A stretch of DNA of 64,000 bases from positions 1 through 64,000 of the forward strand of contig CAYQQQ010000010.1 of NCBI GenBank assembly GCA_964420125.1, in the 5' to 3' direction. Positions 49,235-56,963 of this stretch are shown here, in pieces. A program made the translations under genes and the position numbers. The notes beneath the pieces were generated by a model. The model had not been told where the DNA came from. It ran no database searches and saw only the letters and a program-made list of their open reading frames with translations. The stretch comes from CAYQQQ01 sp964420125. GTDB lineage: Bacteria > Actinomycetota > Acidimicrobiia > Acidimicrobiales > Microtrichaceae. Positions within the stretch are counted from its first letter, which is position 1, and every line of letters begins with the position of its first letter.

Positions 49235-50022
49235 CAGAGCAACCCCTGTCCGCTCAGGCCCAGCCCCTCGCGGAGGAACTTCAGCTCCTCCTCGCGCCAG
49301 GGCAGGGGGGCGGGGGCCTGGATCATCCGCTGGCGCTCCAGGTCGTCCACCACCTCCTCGGCACGGGGGAAGGGGGTGTCGTACTGGTTCAGCTGGAACA
49401 TCTCCTCGAACGGCGGACGGGGGCGCTGGCCTCCGGCCTCCCGCTGCTCGGCCGGGTAGCCGACGGTCTGGGTCACCAGCACCCGGCAGGTGTCGGGCAG
49501 GCCGAGCTTGCGCCGGATGCCGTCGGGGTCGCCCGAGCCCAGGCAGCAGGTCCCGAGGCCGAGCGACACGGCCACCAGCGTCGCCTGGGCGATGCCCTGG
49601 CCGCAGTCGACCTCGCCGAGGCCGGGCTCCCGCAGCACCTCCTGAGCGGCCTCCATGACGGGGATGAGCTGGTTCTCGGCCTCCTCGCGCTTCTCCTCGC
49701 CGTAGCCCACGGCGCCCACGTCGACGAGCTCCCGCAGCCGCTGGCCGATCTCGGCGGTGGCCCCGGTCTCGATGTACCAGACGATGACCACCGGGGCGAG
49801 GGGCACCTGGTAGCCGCCCACCGGGGAGGGCAGGGCGTCGAGCACGTCCTGGGGGGCCTCGTCGCGCTCGATGACCAGCGCCCGCAGGCTGGCCACGTTG
49901 CCCCAGTGCGACGCCAGCCGCGCCGCTTCGAGCATCGCCTGGATCTTCTCGCGCTCGACCGGTCTGAACGGCAGCAGGAACCGGATCGATCGCCTGGTGC
50001 CGATGGCCTCGTACAGCTCCAT
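49234..50022 (-). CDS. nitroreductase-family flavoprotein
   Basis: A 262-residue FMN-dependent nitroreductase-like protein. The N-terminal AIGTRRSIRFLLPFRPV and central ASHWGNVASLRALVI supply FMN contacts, with GQGIAQATLVAVSLGLGTCCLG as the core helix. The C-terminal extension of about 60 residues is longer than usual. The substrate is unknown. Position between dehydrogenase and thiolase suggests an enoyl or quinone reduction step in the same pathway. Translation is coupled to the thiolase (TGATG). Confidence 0.88.
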   Translation of the reverse strand: MELYEAIGTRRSIRFLLPFRPVEREKIQAMLEAARLASHWGNVASLRALVIERDEAPQDVLDALPSPVGGYQVPLAPVVIVWYIETGATAEIGQRLRELVDVGAVGYGEEKREEAENQLIPVMEAAQEVLREPGLGEVDCGQGIAQATLVAVSLGLGTCCLGSGDPDGIRRKLGLPDTCRVLVTQTVGYPAEQREAGGQRPRPPFEEMFQLNQYDTPFPRAEEVVDDLERQRMIQAPAPLPWREEELKFLREGLGLSGQGLL

Positions 50023-50061
50023 CCGTGCCTCCTGTGGGTGTCGGGTCGGACGTGTCCCGGG

Positions 50062-51261
50062 CTACAGCTTCGAGGCGCCGACGAGGCCGAGGACCTCGTT
50101 GCAGCCGTCCTCGATGAGCGACGCCCGGGCGTCGCGCAGGATCTTCTCGATCGGGTACTCGCGGCTCAACCCGTTGCCCCCGAAGATCTGCAGGGAGGCA
50201 TGCGCCACGTCGTAGGCGGTCTGGGTGCAGAACACCTTGGCGGCGATGGACTGCTGCAGGACGGGTTCGCCCTCCGCGTTGGTCTCGGCCACCCGTCGGG
50301 CCAGGGCCCGGGCCGCCTCGGTCTGGGTGAACATGCGGAACAGCCGGGAGCGGACGCTCTGGTGCTCGAAGATGGGCCGCCCCCCCTGGATGCGCTCCTT
50401 GGCGTAGGCCAGGGCCAGCTCGTAGGCGCTGCGGGCGACGCCAACGAAGAGCTGGCCCATCGCCGCGTTGGCGTAGCCGAGCATCCCCTCGAGGGCGAGG
50501 GGGTAGAGGGTGGGGTCGATCACCCGGTGCGATGCCGGGACGGTGACGCCGTCGAAGAAGATCTCTCCCTGGTTGAGGGAGCGCTGGCCGAGCTTGTCGA
50601 GCGGTGCGGGTCGCACCACCCCCGGCAGGTCCAGGGGGACCACGAACACCGATCCGCCGACCTCGCCGTCGTCCTCGAACGCGCAGAACAGCACGGCGAC
50701 GTCCGCGATGGAGCCGTTGGACACCCACGCCGCCTTCTGGCCGTCGATCACGAAGTCCGAGCCGCGCCGCCGGGCGATGCAGTTGGGCCGCCGGGCCGGG
50801 TCGTGCGCCCAGGCCTCCAGGTCGCCGACGGTGTCGCTGCCGTGGTCGGGTTCGGTGAGGGCCCAGCAGCCGATCGTGGTGTTGCCCGGCGACGCGAAGC
50901 GCTCGATCAGTGCGTCGTCGCCGGTCATCTCCACCCAGGGTGGGTGGAACTGGCTCAGGCCCAGCGAGATGGCGAGGCCGACGTCGCCCCAGGACAGCTC
51001 CTCGTTGACCACGCACATGAGCCGGGCCTTCTGGAGGGCGTCGAGGTCGGCATCGGCGGCGATGGCGTCGAAGCCCAGCTCGCGGTACCGCCGGAAGGCG
51101 TCCCACAGCGGCGAGGCCTCGGCGATGACGTCGGCCGGGTCGGTCATCCGGTCGAGCTCCCGGCCGACCGGCCGCAGGACCTCCAGGGCGAAGCGGTGGG
51201 CGGACTCCTGGACCCGGCGGCCCTCGTCGGCCAGCTCGCTGTCGGTGCTCGTGGTCGTCAT
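50062..51261 (-). CDS. acyl-CoA dehydrogenase
   Basis: A 399-residue FAD-dependent dehydrogenase. CWALTEPDHGSDTVGD and the strand IDGQKAAWVSNGSIAD mark the active-site region. LQIFGGNGLSREYPIEKILRDA and IEDGCNEVLGLVGA mark the C-terminus, where the Glu of NEV is the likely catalytic base. It is the first gene of a four-gene operon. On the minus strand a CATAAT hexamer reads across 51288-51293 and a palindrome overlaps the -35 region, so repression by a TetR-like protein is inferred. Confidence 0.92.
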   Translation of the reverse strand: MTTTSTDSELADEGRRVQESAHRFALEVLRPVGRELDRMTDPADVIAEASPLWDAFRRYRELGFDAIAADADLDALQKARLMCVVNEELSWGDVGLAISLGLSQFHPPWVEMTGDDALIERFASPGNTTIGCWALTEPDHGSDTVGDLEAWAHDPARRPNCIARRRGSDFVIDGQKAAWVSNGSIADVAVLFCAFEDDGEVGGSVFVVPLDLPGVVRPAPLDKLGQRSLNQGEIFFDGVTVPASHRVIDPTLYPLALEGMLGYANAAMGQLFVGVARSAYELALAYAKERIQGGRPIFEHQSVRSRLFRMFTQTEAARALARRVAETNAEGEPVLQQSIAAKVFCTQTAYDVAHASLQIFGGNGLSREYPIEKILRDARASLIEDGCNEVLGLVGASKL

Positions 51262-51301
51262 CGTGGTGCCCCCGTGGTGTCCCCGGGATTATGCCATCGG
51301 T

Positions 51302-51318
51302 TCTGACGGGCCGTCAGA
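51302..51318. promoter_or_regulatory. palindromic operator TCTGACG-N3-CGTCAGA
   Basis: Perfect 7-base arms with a 3-base spacer. On the minus strand it covers the -35 position of a promoter whose -10 reads CATAAT. It controls the acyl-CoA operon and possibly the divergent sirtuin. The arms differ from the TTGACCG sites, so a different regulator is expected. Confidence 0.65.
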
Positions 51319-51411
51319 CGCCGCCCGGCGCGCCGGGCGAGGTGCCGCCGAGGTGACGGTGGTGACCGGGGGGCCCTGCTCGTCCGGCCACGGTCGGTCC
51401 ATACTTTCGAG

Positions 51412-52215
51412 GTGGAGACGCCACAGGATCCCCCCGGGCACTCGATGGCCCCCGTCGAGCCCACGAACGAGGCGCTGGAGCGGGCCCGAGCGCTCGTGGC
51501 GGCTGCCCGGGACGTGGTGGTGCTGACCGGCGCGGGCATCTCGACCGACTCGGGGATCCCCGACTTCCGTGGGCCCGACGGCGTGTGGACCCGGGACCCC
51601 GAGGCCGAGAAGCTCTCCACCATCGACCACTACCTGGCCGAGCCCGACGTGCGGCGGCTGGCCTGGTTGCGCCGGCTCGACAACCCCGCCTGGGTGGCCG
51701 AGCCCAACGCCGGCCACCACGCCCTGGTGGCCCTGGAGCGCGCCGGGCGGCTGGCGCTGCTGATCACCCAGAACATCGACGGCCTCCACGTGGAGGCGGG
51801 CAACGACCCGGAGCGGGTGGTGGAGGTGCACGGCACGGTCACCGAGGCGATGTGCGTGCGCTGCGAGTGGCGAGGGCCGATGGTCGACGTGCTGGACCGG
51901 GTGCGCGCCGGGGAGGCCGACCCTCCCTGCGAGACGTGCGGCGGCATCCTCAAGTCCTCCACCGTGTTCTTCGGCGAGTCACTCGACCCCGAGGACCTCG
52001 ACCGCTCGTTCGCCGCGGTGCAGACCTGCGACCTGCTGTTGACCGTGGGCACGTCGTTGCAGGTGTACCCGATTGCCGGGGTGGTGCCCCGGGCGATGGC
52101 AGCCGGGGCGGGGGTGGTGATCCTCAACGGCGAACCCACCCCCTACGACGACCAGGCCGACGTGGTGGTGCGCGGCTCGATCAGCGAGGTCCTGCCGACC
52201 CTGGTCGGACGCTGA
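51412..52215 (+). CDS. Sir2-family NAD-dependent protein deacylase
   Basis: A 267-residue sirtuin. Motifs are LTGAGISTDSGIPDFRGPDG (NAD binding), TQNIDGLH, catalytic His in VHGTVTEA, a Cys4 zinc ribbon (CVRC ... CETC), FFGESL, and GTSLQVYPIAG. Class by eye is closest to bacterial class III/U-like sirtuins. The gene is divergent from the acyl-CoA operon, a plausible target since acyl-CoA enzymes are commonly acylated. Start is GTG 51412 or ATG 51445; TACTTT at 51402-51407 is 4 bases from the GTG. Confidence 0.92.
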   Translation: METPQDPPGHSMAPVEPTNEALERARALVAAARDVVVLTGAGISTDSGIPDFRGPDGVWTRDPEAEKLSTIDHYLAEPDVRRLAWLRRLDNPAWVAEPNAGHHALVALERAGRLALLITQNIDGLHVEAGNDPERVVEVHGTVTEAMCVRCEWRGPMVDVLDRVRAGEADPPCETCGGILKSSTVFFGESLDPEDLDRSFAAVQTCDLLLTVGTSLQVYPIAGVVPRAMAAGAGVVILNGEPTPYDDQADVVVRGSISEVLPTLVGR

Positions 52216-52343
52216 GCCCCCTTCGCCGGTGCTCCCGCGCTCGCGGTGCTCGGGCTTTCGGGAATGTTGACCTAGTTGGTAGGGTTTTGGGGAGGCGTGT
52301 CGAGCGCGTCCGCCTCTTCCGACCGAGACCGTGAGAACCCGAG

Positions 52344-53516
52344 ATGCCCAGCTTCCGTGACCTCCTGAACCAGGCAAGAACCGAGATCCGCGAGGTCGGC
52401 ACGGCCGAGGCCGAGTCGATGCTGACCCGTGGCGCCGTGCTGCTCGACGTCCGTGAGGCCGACGAGTTCGAGCAGGGCGCCGTGCCCGGCTCGGTCTTCC
52501 TGCCCCGCGGCCACCTCGAGAGCCAGATCGAGGGCCGGCTGCCCGACAAGTCCTCCACCGTGGTGATCATGTGCGCCGGCGGGGTGCGCTCCGTGTTCGC
52601 CGCCCGCACCATGCAGGAGCTGGGCTACGCGGACGTGGTGTCGATGGCCGGCGGGTTCAACCGCTGGAAGGACGAGGGACGGGACTGGGCGGTGCCCGAG
52701 GTGCTCTCTCCGGAGCAGCGCAACCGCTACCACCGCCACCTCCTGCTGCCCGAGGTGGGCGAGGAGGGCCAGCAGAAGCTGCTCGCCGCCAAGGTGCTCC
52801 TGCTCGGCGCCGGCGGCCTCGGCTCGCCCGCCGCGCTGTACCTGGCCGCCGCGGGCGTGGGGACCATCGGCATCGTCGACATGGACGTGGTGGACGACTC
52901 CAACCTGCAGCGCCAGATCCTGCACAACGTGGACCGGGTGGGGGAGCGCAAGGTCGACTCCGCCAAGAAGACCCTCACGGCGCTGAACCCCGATGTGAAC
53001 GTGCTCACCTTCGACGTGCGCCTCGACGCCTCGAACATCGAGCAGATCATCGGCCAGTTCGACCTGGTGGTCGACGGCGCCGACAACTTCCCGGTGCGCT
53101 ACATGCTCAACGACGCCTCGGTGAAGCTGGGCATCCCCGTGGTCCACGGCTCGATCTTCCGCTTCGAGGGCCACGTGACCGTGTTCGATCCCAAGGTCGG
53201 CCCCACCTACCGCGACATGCTGCCCGAGCCCCCTCCGCCCGAGCTGGCCCCGAGCTGCGCCGAGGCCGGGGTGCTGGGCGTGCTGCCCGGCATCGTGGGC
53301 TCCGTGCAGGCCCTGGAGGCCCTCAAGCTCATCCTCGGCCTCGGGGACCCGCTGATCGGCCGCTACCTCACCTTCGACGCGCTGGACATGGAGTTCCGCG
53401 AGTTCAAGATCCGCAAGGACCCGGCGAACGAGATCACCTGGGAGAACCGCGACCGCATCCAGGTCGTGCCCCTCGACGGCCACTGCATGCCCGCCCCCCT
53501 GGTCGCTCCCTCCTGA
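52344..53516 (+). CDS. rhodanese-ThiF (MoeB/MoeZ-like) adenylyltransferase/sulfurtransferase
   Basis: A 390-residue protein that should adenylate and thiolate a ubiquitin-like sulfur carrier (MoaD, CysO or ThiS type). Residues about 15-110 are a rhodanese domain with active Cys in IMCAGGVRS. Residues 125-390 are the ThiF/MoeB fold: LLGAGGLGSPAALYL, DMDVVDDSNLQRQ, and the catalytic Cys in APSCAEAGVLG. The order is reversed relative to mycobacterial MoeZ, where rhodanese is C-terminal. CxxC zinc pairs of E. coli MoeB are not seen. An ACCTA/TAGGGT near-palindrome lies at 52270-52285. Confidence 0.88.
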   Translation: MPSFRDLLNQARTEIREVGTAEAESMLTRGAVLLDVREADEFEQGAVPGSVFLPRGHLESQIEGRLPDKSSTVVIMCAGGVRSVFAARTMQELGYADVVSMAGGFNRWKDEGRDWAVPEVLSPEQRNRYHRHLLLPEVGEEGQQKLLAAKVLLLGAGGLGSPAALYLAAAGVGTIGIVDMDVVDDSNLQRQILHNVDRVGERKVDSAKKTLTALNPDVNVLTFDVRLDASNIEQIIGQFDLVVDGADNFPVRYMLNDASVKLGIPVVHGSIFRFEGHVTVFDPKVGPTYRDMLPEPPPPELAPSCAEAGVLGVLPGIVGSVQALEALKLILGLGDPLIGRYLTFDALDMEFREFKIRKDPANEITWENRDRIQVVPLDGHCMPAPLVAPS

Positions 53517-53526
53517 CCGCGCCACC

Positions 53527-53577
53527 CGTTCTGTTCACCTGACGTCGCGCTGAGCGCGATCTCTGGAGCACAGAACG
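53527..53577. repeat. compound hairpin, dispersed repeat copy B
   Basis: Outer arms CGTTCTGT and ACAGAACG enclose an inner TCGCGC/GCGCGA stem. It shares most of its sequence with 39327-39377 but has diverged in the middle of the outer stem. It lies 10 bases after a stop codon and probably acts as a terminator. Confidence 0.7.
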
Positions 53578-53600
53578 GCTGGGGGCCGGGGGAACGGCGG

Positions 53601-53688
53601 GTGTTCGGCGTTCGTGACGGCACGAGCGGGTGCGGCGGGTTGTGGATCGGGGGCCCACGGCCTATGTTCGGTGTTCGTGACGGCACGA
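53601..53688 (+). repeat. 24-bp direct repeat across the promoter of the next gene
   Basis: TGTTCGGCGTTCGTGACGGC (from 53602) recurs with one change as TGTTCGGTGTTCGTGACGGC (from 53665), and both are followed by ACGA. The second copy contains GTG 53677, the likely start of the next gene, so a promoter-start segment has been duplicated. Confidence 0.75.
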
Positions 53689-54747
53689 TCACCGGCAGCC
53701 GGTCGACCTCCGTCGGGGTCGAACCCCGAGGCGTCGCCCTCAGAGGCGCATGTGGTACCGGCCTCCTCGGCAACAGCCTCCTCGGCACGTGAGGTGTCGG
53801 CCGCGTCTGCGCTGGCCTCCGAGGTGCGCGAGGCGCTCGCCGCACTTGGCATGGCCGTGAGCGACGACGGCGGCGAGCTCACGGCGGACGGTGCGACCAT
53901 CGGCCTTCCCCTGGTGGAGCGCGCCCACCCGCATCCCGGCGAGGTGGCGGAGCTGGTGGGGGCCGCCGACGGACCGGCGCTGCTGGTGGCCGACCGGCTC
54001 AGCGAGGGCGCCCGGCAGGTCCTGCGCGACGCCGGGTGGTCCTGGTTGGACCGTCGCGGGCACGCCCGGGTGTGGGTGCCGGGCCTGCGCATCGACGCCC
54101 CCATCGGCCTCGGCGGCGACCGCGCCCGCGGTGCCAGCACCTCCCCCTGGACCCCGGTCGGCTTCGAGGTGGCGTTGCACGCGCTGATCCACCCCGGCGA
54201 GGAGGTGTCCGCCCGCCGCATCGCCCGCGACACCGGTCGCAGCCCCGGCGGCACCCAGGAGATCCTGGCCCGCTTCGTGGCCGAGGGGCTCGTCGGCCGT
54301 GCCAGCCGGCTGCCGCTGCTGCCCGACCTGTTCTGGGAGACCGCGGCGCGCTGGCCCGACGACGGCTGGATCAGCCTGGCCGCGCCGCTGAGCGAGGTCG
54401 CCGACCTGGCGGGCCCCGGATCGCTGCTGCGCGTCGACGAGCGGGCCGCCACCCTGGGAGGCGCCCGCATCGCCGCCGCCGGCGACCTGCCGGCCCGCTG
54501 CTACCTCGACAAGTCCGGACTCCGCCGGGTGCGGCCGGCGCTCGCCTCGGCCGGAGAAGGGGCGCGCACCTGGGTGCGTCCGGCCCCCGTGCGGTGGCTC
54601 CCCGAGCTCGAGGGCTACGAGCCCGACGACGCCCACCCCTGGAAGGTGGCGCACCCGATGCTGTGCGCCATCCGCCTCGCCGGCGAAGGCGCCCGCGGCC
54701 GGGAGATCGTCGAGGACTGGGGCATCGTGCCGGGCGACCCGACGTGA
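53677..54747 (+). CDS. winged-helix protein, putative antitoxin/regulator partner
   Basis: A 356-residue soluble protein. The first 45 residues are Ala/Ser/Pro-rich. A central winged-helix (about 165-212: ALIHPGEEVSARRIARDTGRS, then GTQEILARFVAEGLVGRAS) resembles MarR/AbiEi-type DNA-binding domains. The C-terminal 130 residues (ARCYLDKSGLRRVRPAL ... VRWLPELEGYEPDDAHP) are unassigned. It overlaps the downstream nucleotidyltransferase by 4 bases (GTGA). In type IV and MenAT-like systems an AbiEi-type protein precedes an AbiEii-type nucleotidyltransferase; that parallel is an inference. TATGTT (53663-53668) lies 8 bases before GTG 53677. Confidence 0.7.
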   Translation: MTARSPAAGRPPSGSNPEASPSEAHVVPASSATASSAREVSAASALASEVREALAALGMAVSDDGGELTADGATIGLPLVERAHPHPGEVAELVGAADGPALLVADRLSEGARQVLRDAGWSWLDRRGHARVWVPGLRIDAPIGLGGDRARGASTSPWTPVGFEVALHALIHPGEEVSARRIARDTGRSPGGTQEILARFVAEGLVGRASRLPLLPDLFWETAARWPDDGWISLAAPLSEVADLAGPGSLLRVDERAATLGGARIAAAGDLPARCYLDKSGLRRVRPALASAGEGARTWVRPAPVRWLPELEGYEPDDAHPWKVAHPMLCAIRLAGEGARGREIVEDWGIVPGDPT

Positions 54748-55532
54748 GCCGAGGGACCGGGGCGGGTCCCGGTGTCCCCCGGGTGGTGTTGACCGGCCGA
54801 CCTGGCGGCACCACCCACCTGTCGGTCGACGCGCTCGCCCACCTTCCGGCCGAGCTGCGCCTGATCGGCGGTCTGGCGGTGCTGTGCCGGGTCGGGGCGC
54901 CGCACCGCGCCACCGTCGACCTCGACGCGCTCACCCGCAACCTCGACGCCTTCGACCCCGCCCTGCAACGCCTGGCGCTGAGCGCCTCGGGGGGTGGGCA
55001 GTACGTGATGCCCGGCGAGCTCGACCTCGACGTGATCGACGTGGCGCCCCAGAGCGCCGAGGAGCTGGTCGCCGCCCTCGTGGAGGGGTCAGGCGCCGTC
55101 GAGCTCAGCGACCTGGAGCTCAACGTGGTCGGCCACACCTGGGCTCACGACTCCGCCACCCCGATGGCGATCAGCGTGCTCGACGAGGACGGCGTGCCCC
55201 TGGTGCTCGACGTGGCGCGGCTGGTGGCCAGCACGGCGGGCCTGGTGGTGATGAAGGCCACCACCGTGCCCCTCCGGGTCAGCTCCCGACCGGAGAAGCG
55301 TGCCTCCGACCTCTACGACCTGGCCCGCCTCCTCACCCGGGCCGAGGGGGCGGCCGAGCTCCATCGGGCACCATCCGAGTTGACCGAGCCGGTGCTGGCG
55401 TCGCTCGGAGCGTGGTTCCTCGATCCTCGTGGGAGGGACCGGACCTTCCGGGAGCTGCGTCGCTTCGACGAGGTGCGCGTCGACCTCGACGAGACCGCCG
55501 AGGTGGTCGAGGAGCTCCAGAGCGGCGGCTGA
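54744..55532 (+). CDS. AbiEii/MenT-like nucleotidyltransferase, putative toxin
   Basis: A 262-residue protein with a minimal nucleotidyltransferase pattern. IGGLAVLCRVGAPHRATVDLDAL (about residues 33-55) matches the GG ... R-x-T-x-D-x-D core of AbiEii and MenT toxins. A later basic element (SSRPEKRASDLYDLARLL) matches their conserved K-x(3-4)-D-x-x-DL. GTG 54744 overlaps the upstream stop, so the pair is translationally coupled. MenT-type toxins add nucleotides to tRNA and AbiEii transfers GTP; activity here is untested. Confidence 0.75.
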   Translation: MSRGTGAGPGVPRVVLTGRPGGTTHLSVDALAHLPAELRLIGGLAVLCRVGAPHRATVDLDALTRNLDAFDPALQRLALSASGGGQYVMPGELDLDVIDVAPQSAEELVAALVEGSGAVELSDLELNVVGHTWAHDSATPMAISVLDEDGVPLVLDVARLVASTAGLVVMKATTVPLRVSSRPEKRASDLYDLARLLTRAEGAAELHRAPSELTEPVLASLGAWFLDPRGRDRTFRELRRFDEVRVDLDETAEVVEELQSGG

Positions 55533-55610
55533 GCCAGGCCGCGGCTCGTCGCGCACCGACGGTCGCGACGCCGACCGCTCGCAGTGCGGACGGCTCGCAG
55601 CGCGGACGGG

Positions 55611-56951
55611 TCACAGCGCCGGCGCGGCCTCGCGGTGCTCGTCGGGGCGGCGCAGCTCGCGGGACAGCAGCACCCCCGCCAGGATGGCCACCGTGGCGCC
55701 GGCGACCACCAGGCCGAGCTCCACCCTCAGCAGCAGGTCGTCGCCCGCCAGCAGCGACACCGCGATCATGGCCGCGGTGGCCACGGCCCACGGCCAGCCG
55801 GTCTCGTGCTGGTGGTGAAGGGCGATCTGCGCCTGGTTCACCGTCATCGCCACCAGCATCAACATGGAGGCCAGGGTGAGCAGCGCCATGTCACGGGTCG
55901 TGAGCACGAAGTCGGAGCCGAACATCACCTCCACCACGGTGGGCCCGGCGATCGCCGTCACCGGCACCCCGACCACGGTCAGTGCTGCGATCACCCCCAG
56001 CAGCAGGCGCAGCAGCCGGCGGAACTCCGCCATGTCGCCGGCGGCGGCCGAGCGGGACAGCCTCGGCAGGACCACCGCCTGTGCCGCCTGGAAGAAGAAC
56101 ACCGGGATGCGGGAGATGATCAGGCCGAACAGGAAGATGCTGGTGGCGTCCTCCTCGTCGGGGGTGGCCTGGAGCTCCACCAGGATCCCCCCGCCGTTGA
56201 GCACCGCGGCGCTGAAGAAGGCGGTCACCACCAGATACAGCAGAGAGCGGCGCAGCGCCGAGCGCTCGGCGGGCTCACCCGGCGGGCCGAGCCTGGCCCC
56301 CCGGGTCATGGGGGCCAGCGCACCCAGGTAGGCACCGGAGGCGGCCACGAGGGCGTAGGCGATGGGCAGGTCGACCGCGGCCGCCATGAGCACCAGCGCC
56401 GGCAGGGCTTTGACGGCGGCGTCGACGAGGTAGAACGCCGAGTACCCGTAGTAGCGCCCGGTGCCCGCCAGCAGACCGCGCACCACGTAGGAGCCCGCCA
56501 CCCCGGCCACCCCGAAGAGGAGCACCAGCACGAAGGAGATATCGCCCCGGAAGAGGGCGTCGGCGATCCAGGGGGAGGCGACCAGCACCACCACGGCGAT
56601 GCACCCGAAGAGCATCCCCCCGAAGCGCGACACCTGCCGCACCAGGACCCCCCAGTCCTCCCCACGGGCCCGGCGGGCGGAGATCGAGCGCGACAGCTCC
56701 TGCTCGAGGGGGAAGAAGAACCCCACCCCGATGAGCCACAGGCTCTGCCACAGCACCGACAGCTGGCCCGAGTCCTCCGCGCCGAGTGCCCGGCCCGCCG
56801 CGGCGAGGAAGAGGTAGGCGGCGACGCCGTTGATGCCGAGCCCGGCGGCCATGGCCAGCGGGCCGGCGGACTCCAGGCGGGCGCCGATGGTGCGGGGCGG
56901 TTCCGGGCCCGACTCGGGTCGCGGTGCGTGGTCTTCCCGGCCGGGGTTCAT
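55611..56951 (-). CDS. polysaccharide flippase (MOP/Wzx-MVF-like)
   Basis: A 446-residue membrane protein with 12-14 predicted helices and the MOP-superfamily layout. It has short amphipathic turns such as PLEQELSRSISARRARGED and a mid-protein loop with PPGEPAERSALRRS. It should flip lipid-linked glycans across the membrane. It is divergent from the fused glycosyltransferase with only 12 bases between start codons, so the two share a promoter region and probably a pathway. The cytoplasmic N-terminus is polar and Pro-rich. Confidence 0.85.
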   Translation of the reverse strand: MNPGREDHAPRPESGPEPPRTIGARLESAGPLAMAAGLGINGVAAYLFLAAAGRALGAEDSGQLSVLWQSLWLIGVGFFFPLEQELSRSISARRARGEDWGVLVRQVSRFGGMLFGCIAVVVLVASPWIADALFRGDISFVLVLLFGVAGVAGSYVVRGLLAGTGRYYGYSAFYLVDAAVKALPALVLMAAAVDLPIAYALVAASGAYLGALAPMTRGARLGPPGEPAERSALRRSLLYLVVTAFFSAAVLNGGGILVELQATPDEEDATSIFLFGLIISRIPVFFFQAAQAVVLPRLSRSAAAGDMAEFRRLLRLLLGVIAALTVVGVPVTAIAGPTVVEVMFGSDFVLTTRDMALLTLASMLMLVAMTVNQAQIALHHQHETGWPWAVATAAMIAVSLLAGDDLLLRVELGLVVAGATVAILAGVLLSRELRRPDEHREAAPAL

Positions 56952-56963
56952 AAGATCGCTGGG

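Noticed and set aside
55584..56963. N-terminal extension of the GT2-GT4 frame upstream of 56964
   Set aside because: It is antisense to the flippase gene and low-complexity. A -10 hexamer 7 bases before ATG 56964 and the GT2 core beginning right after it fix the start.
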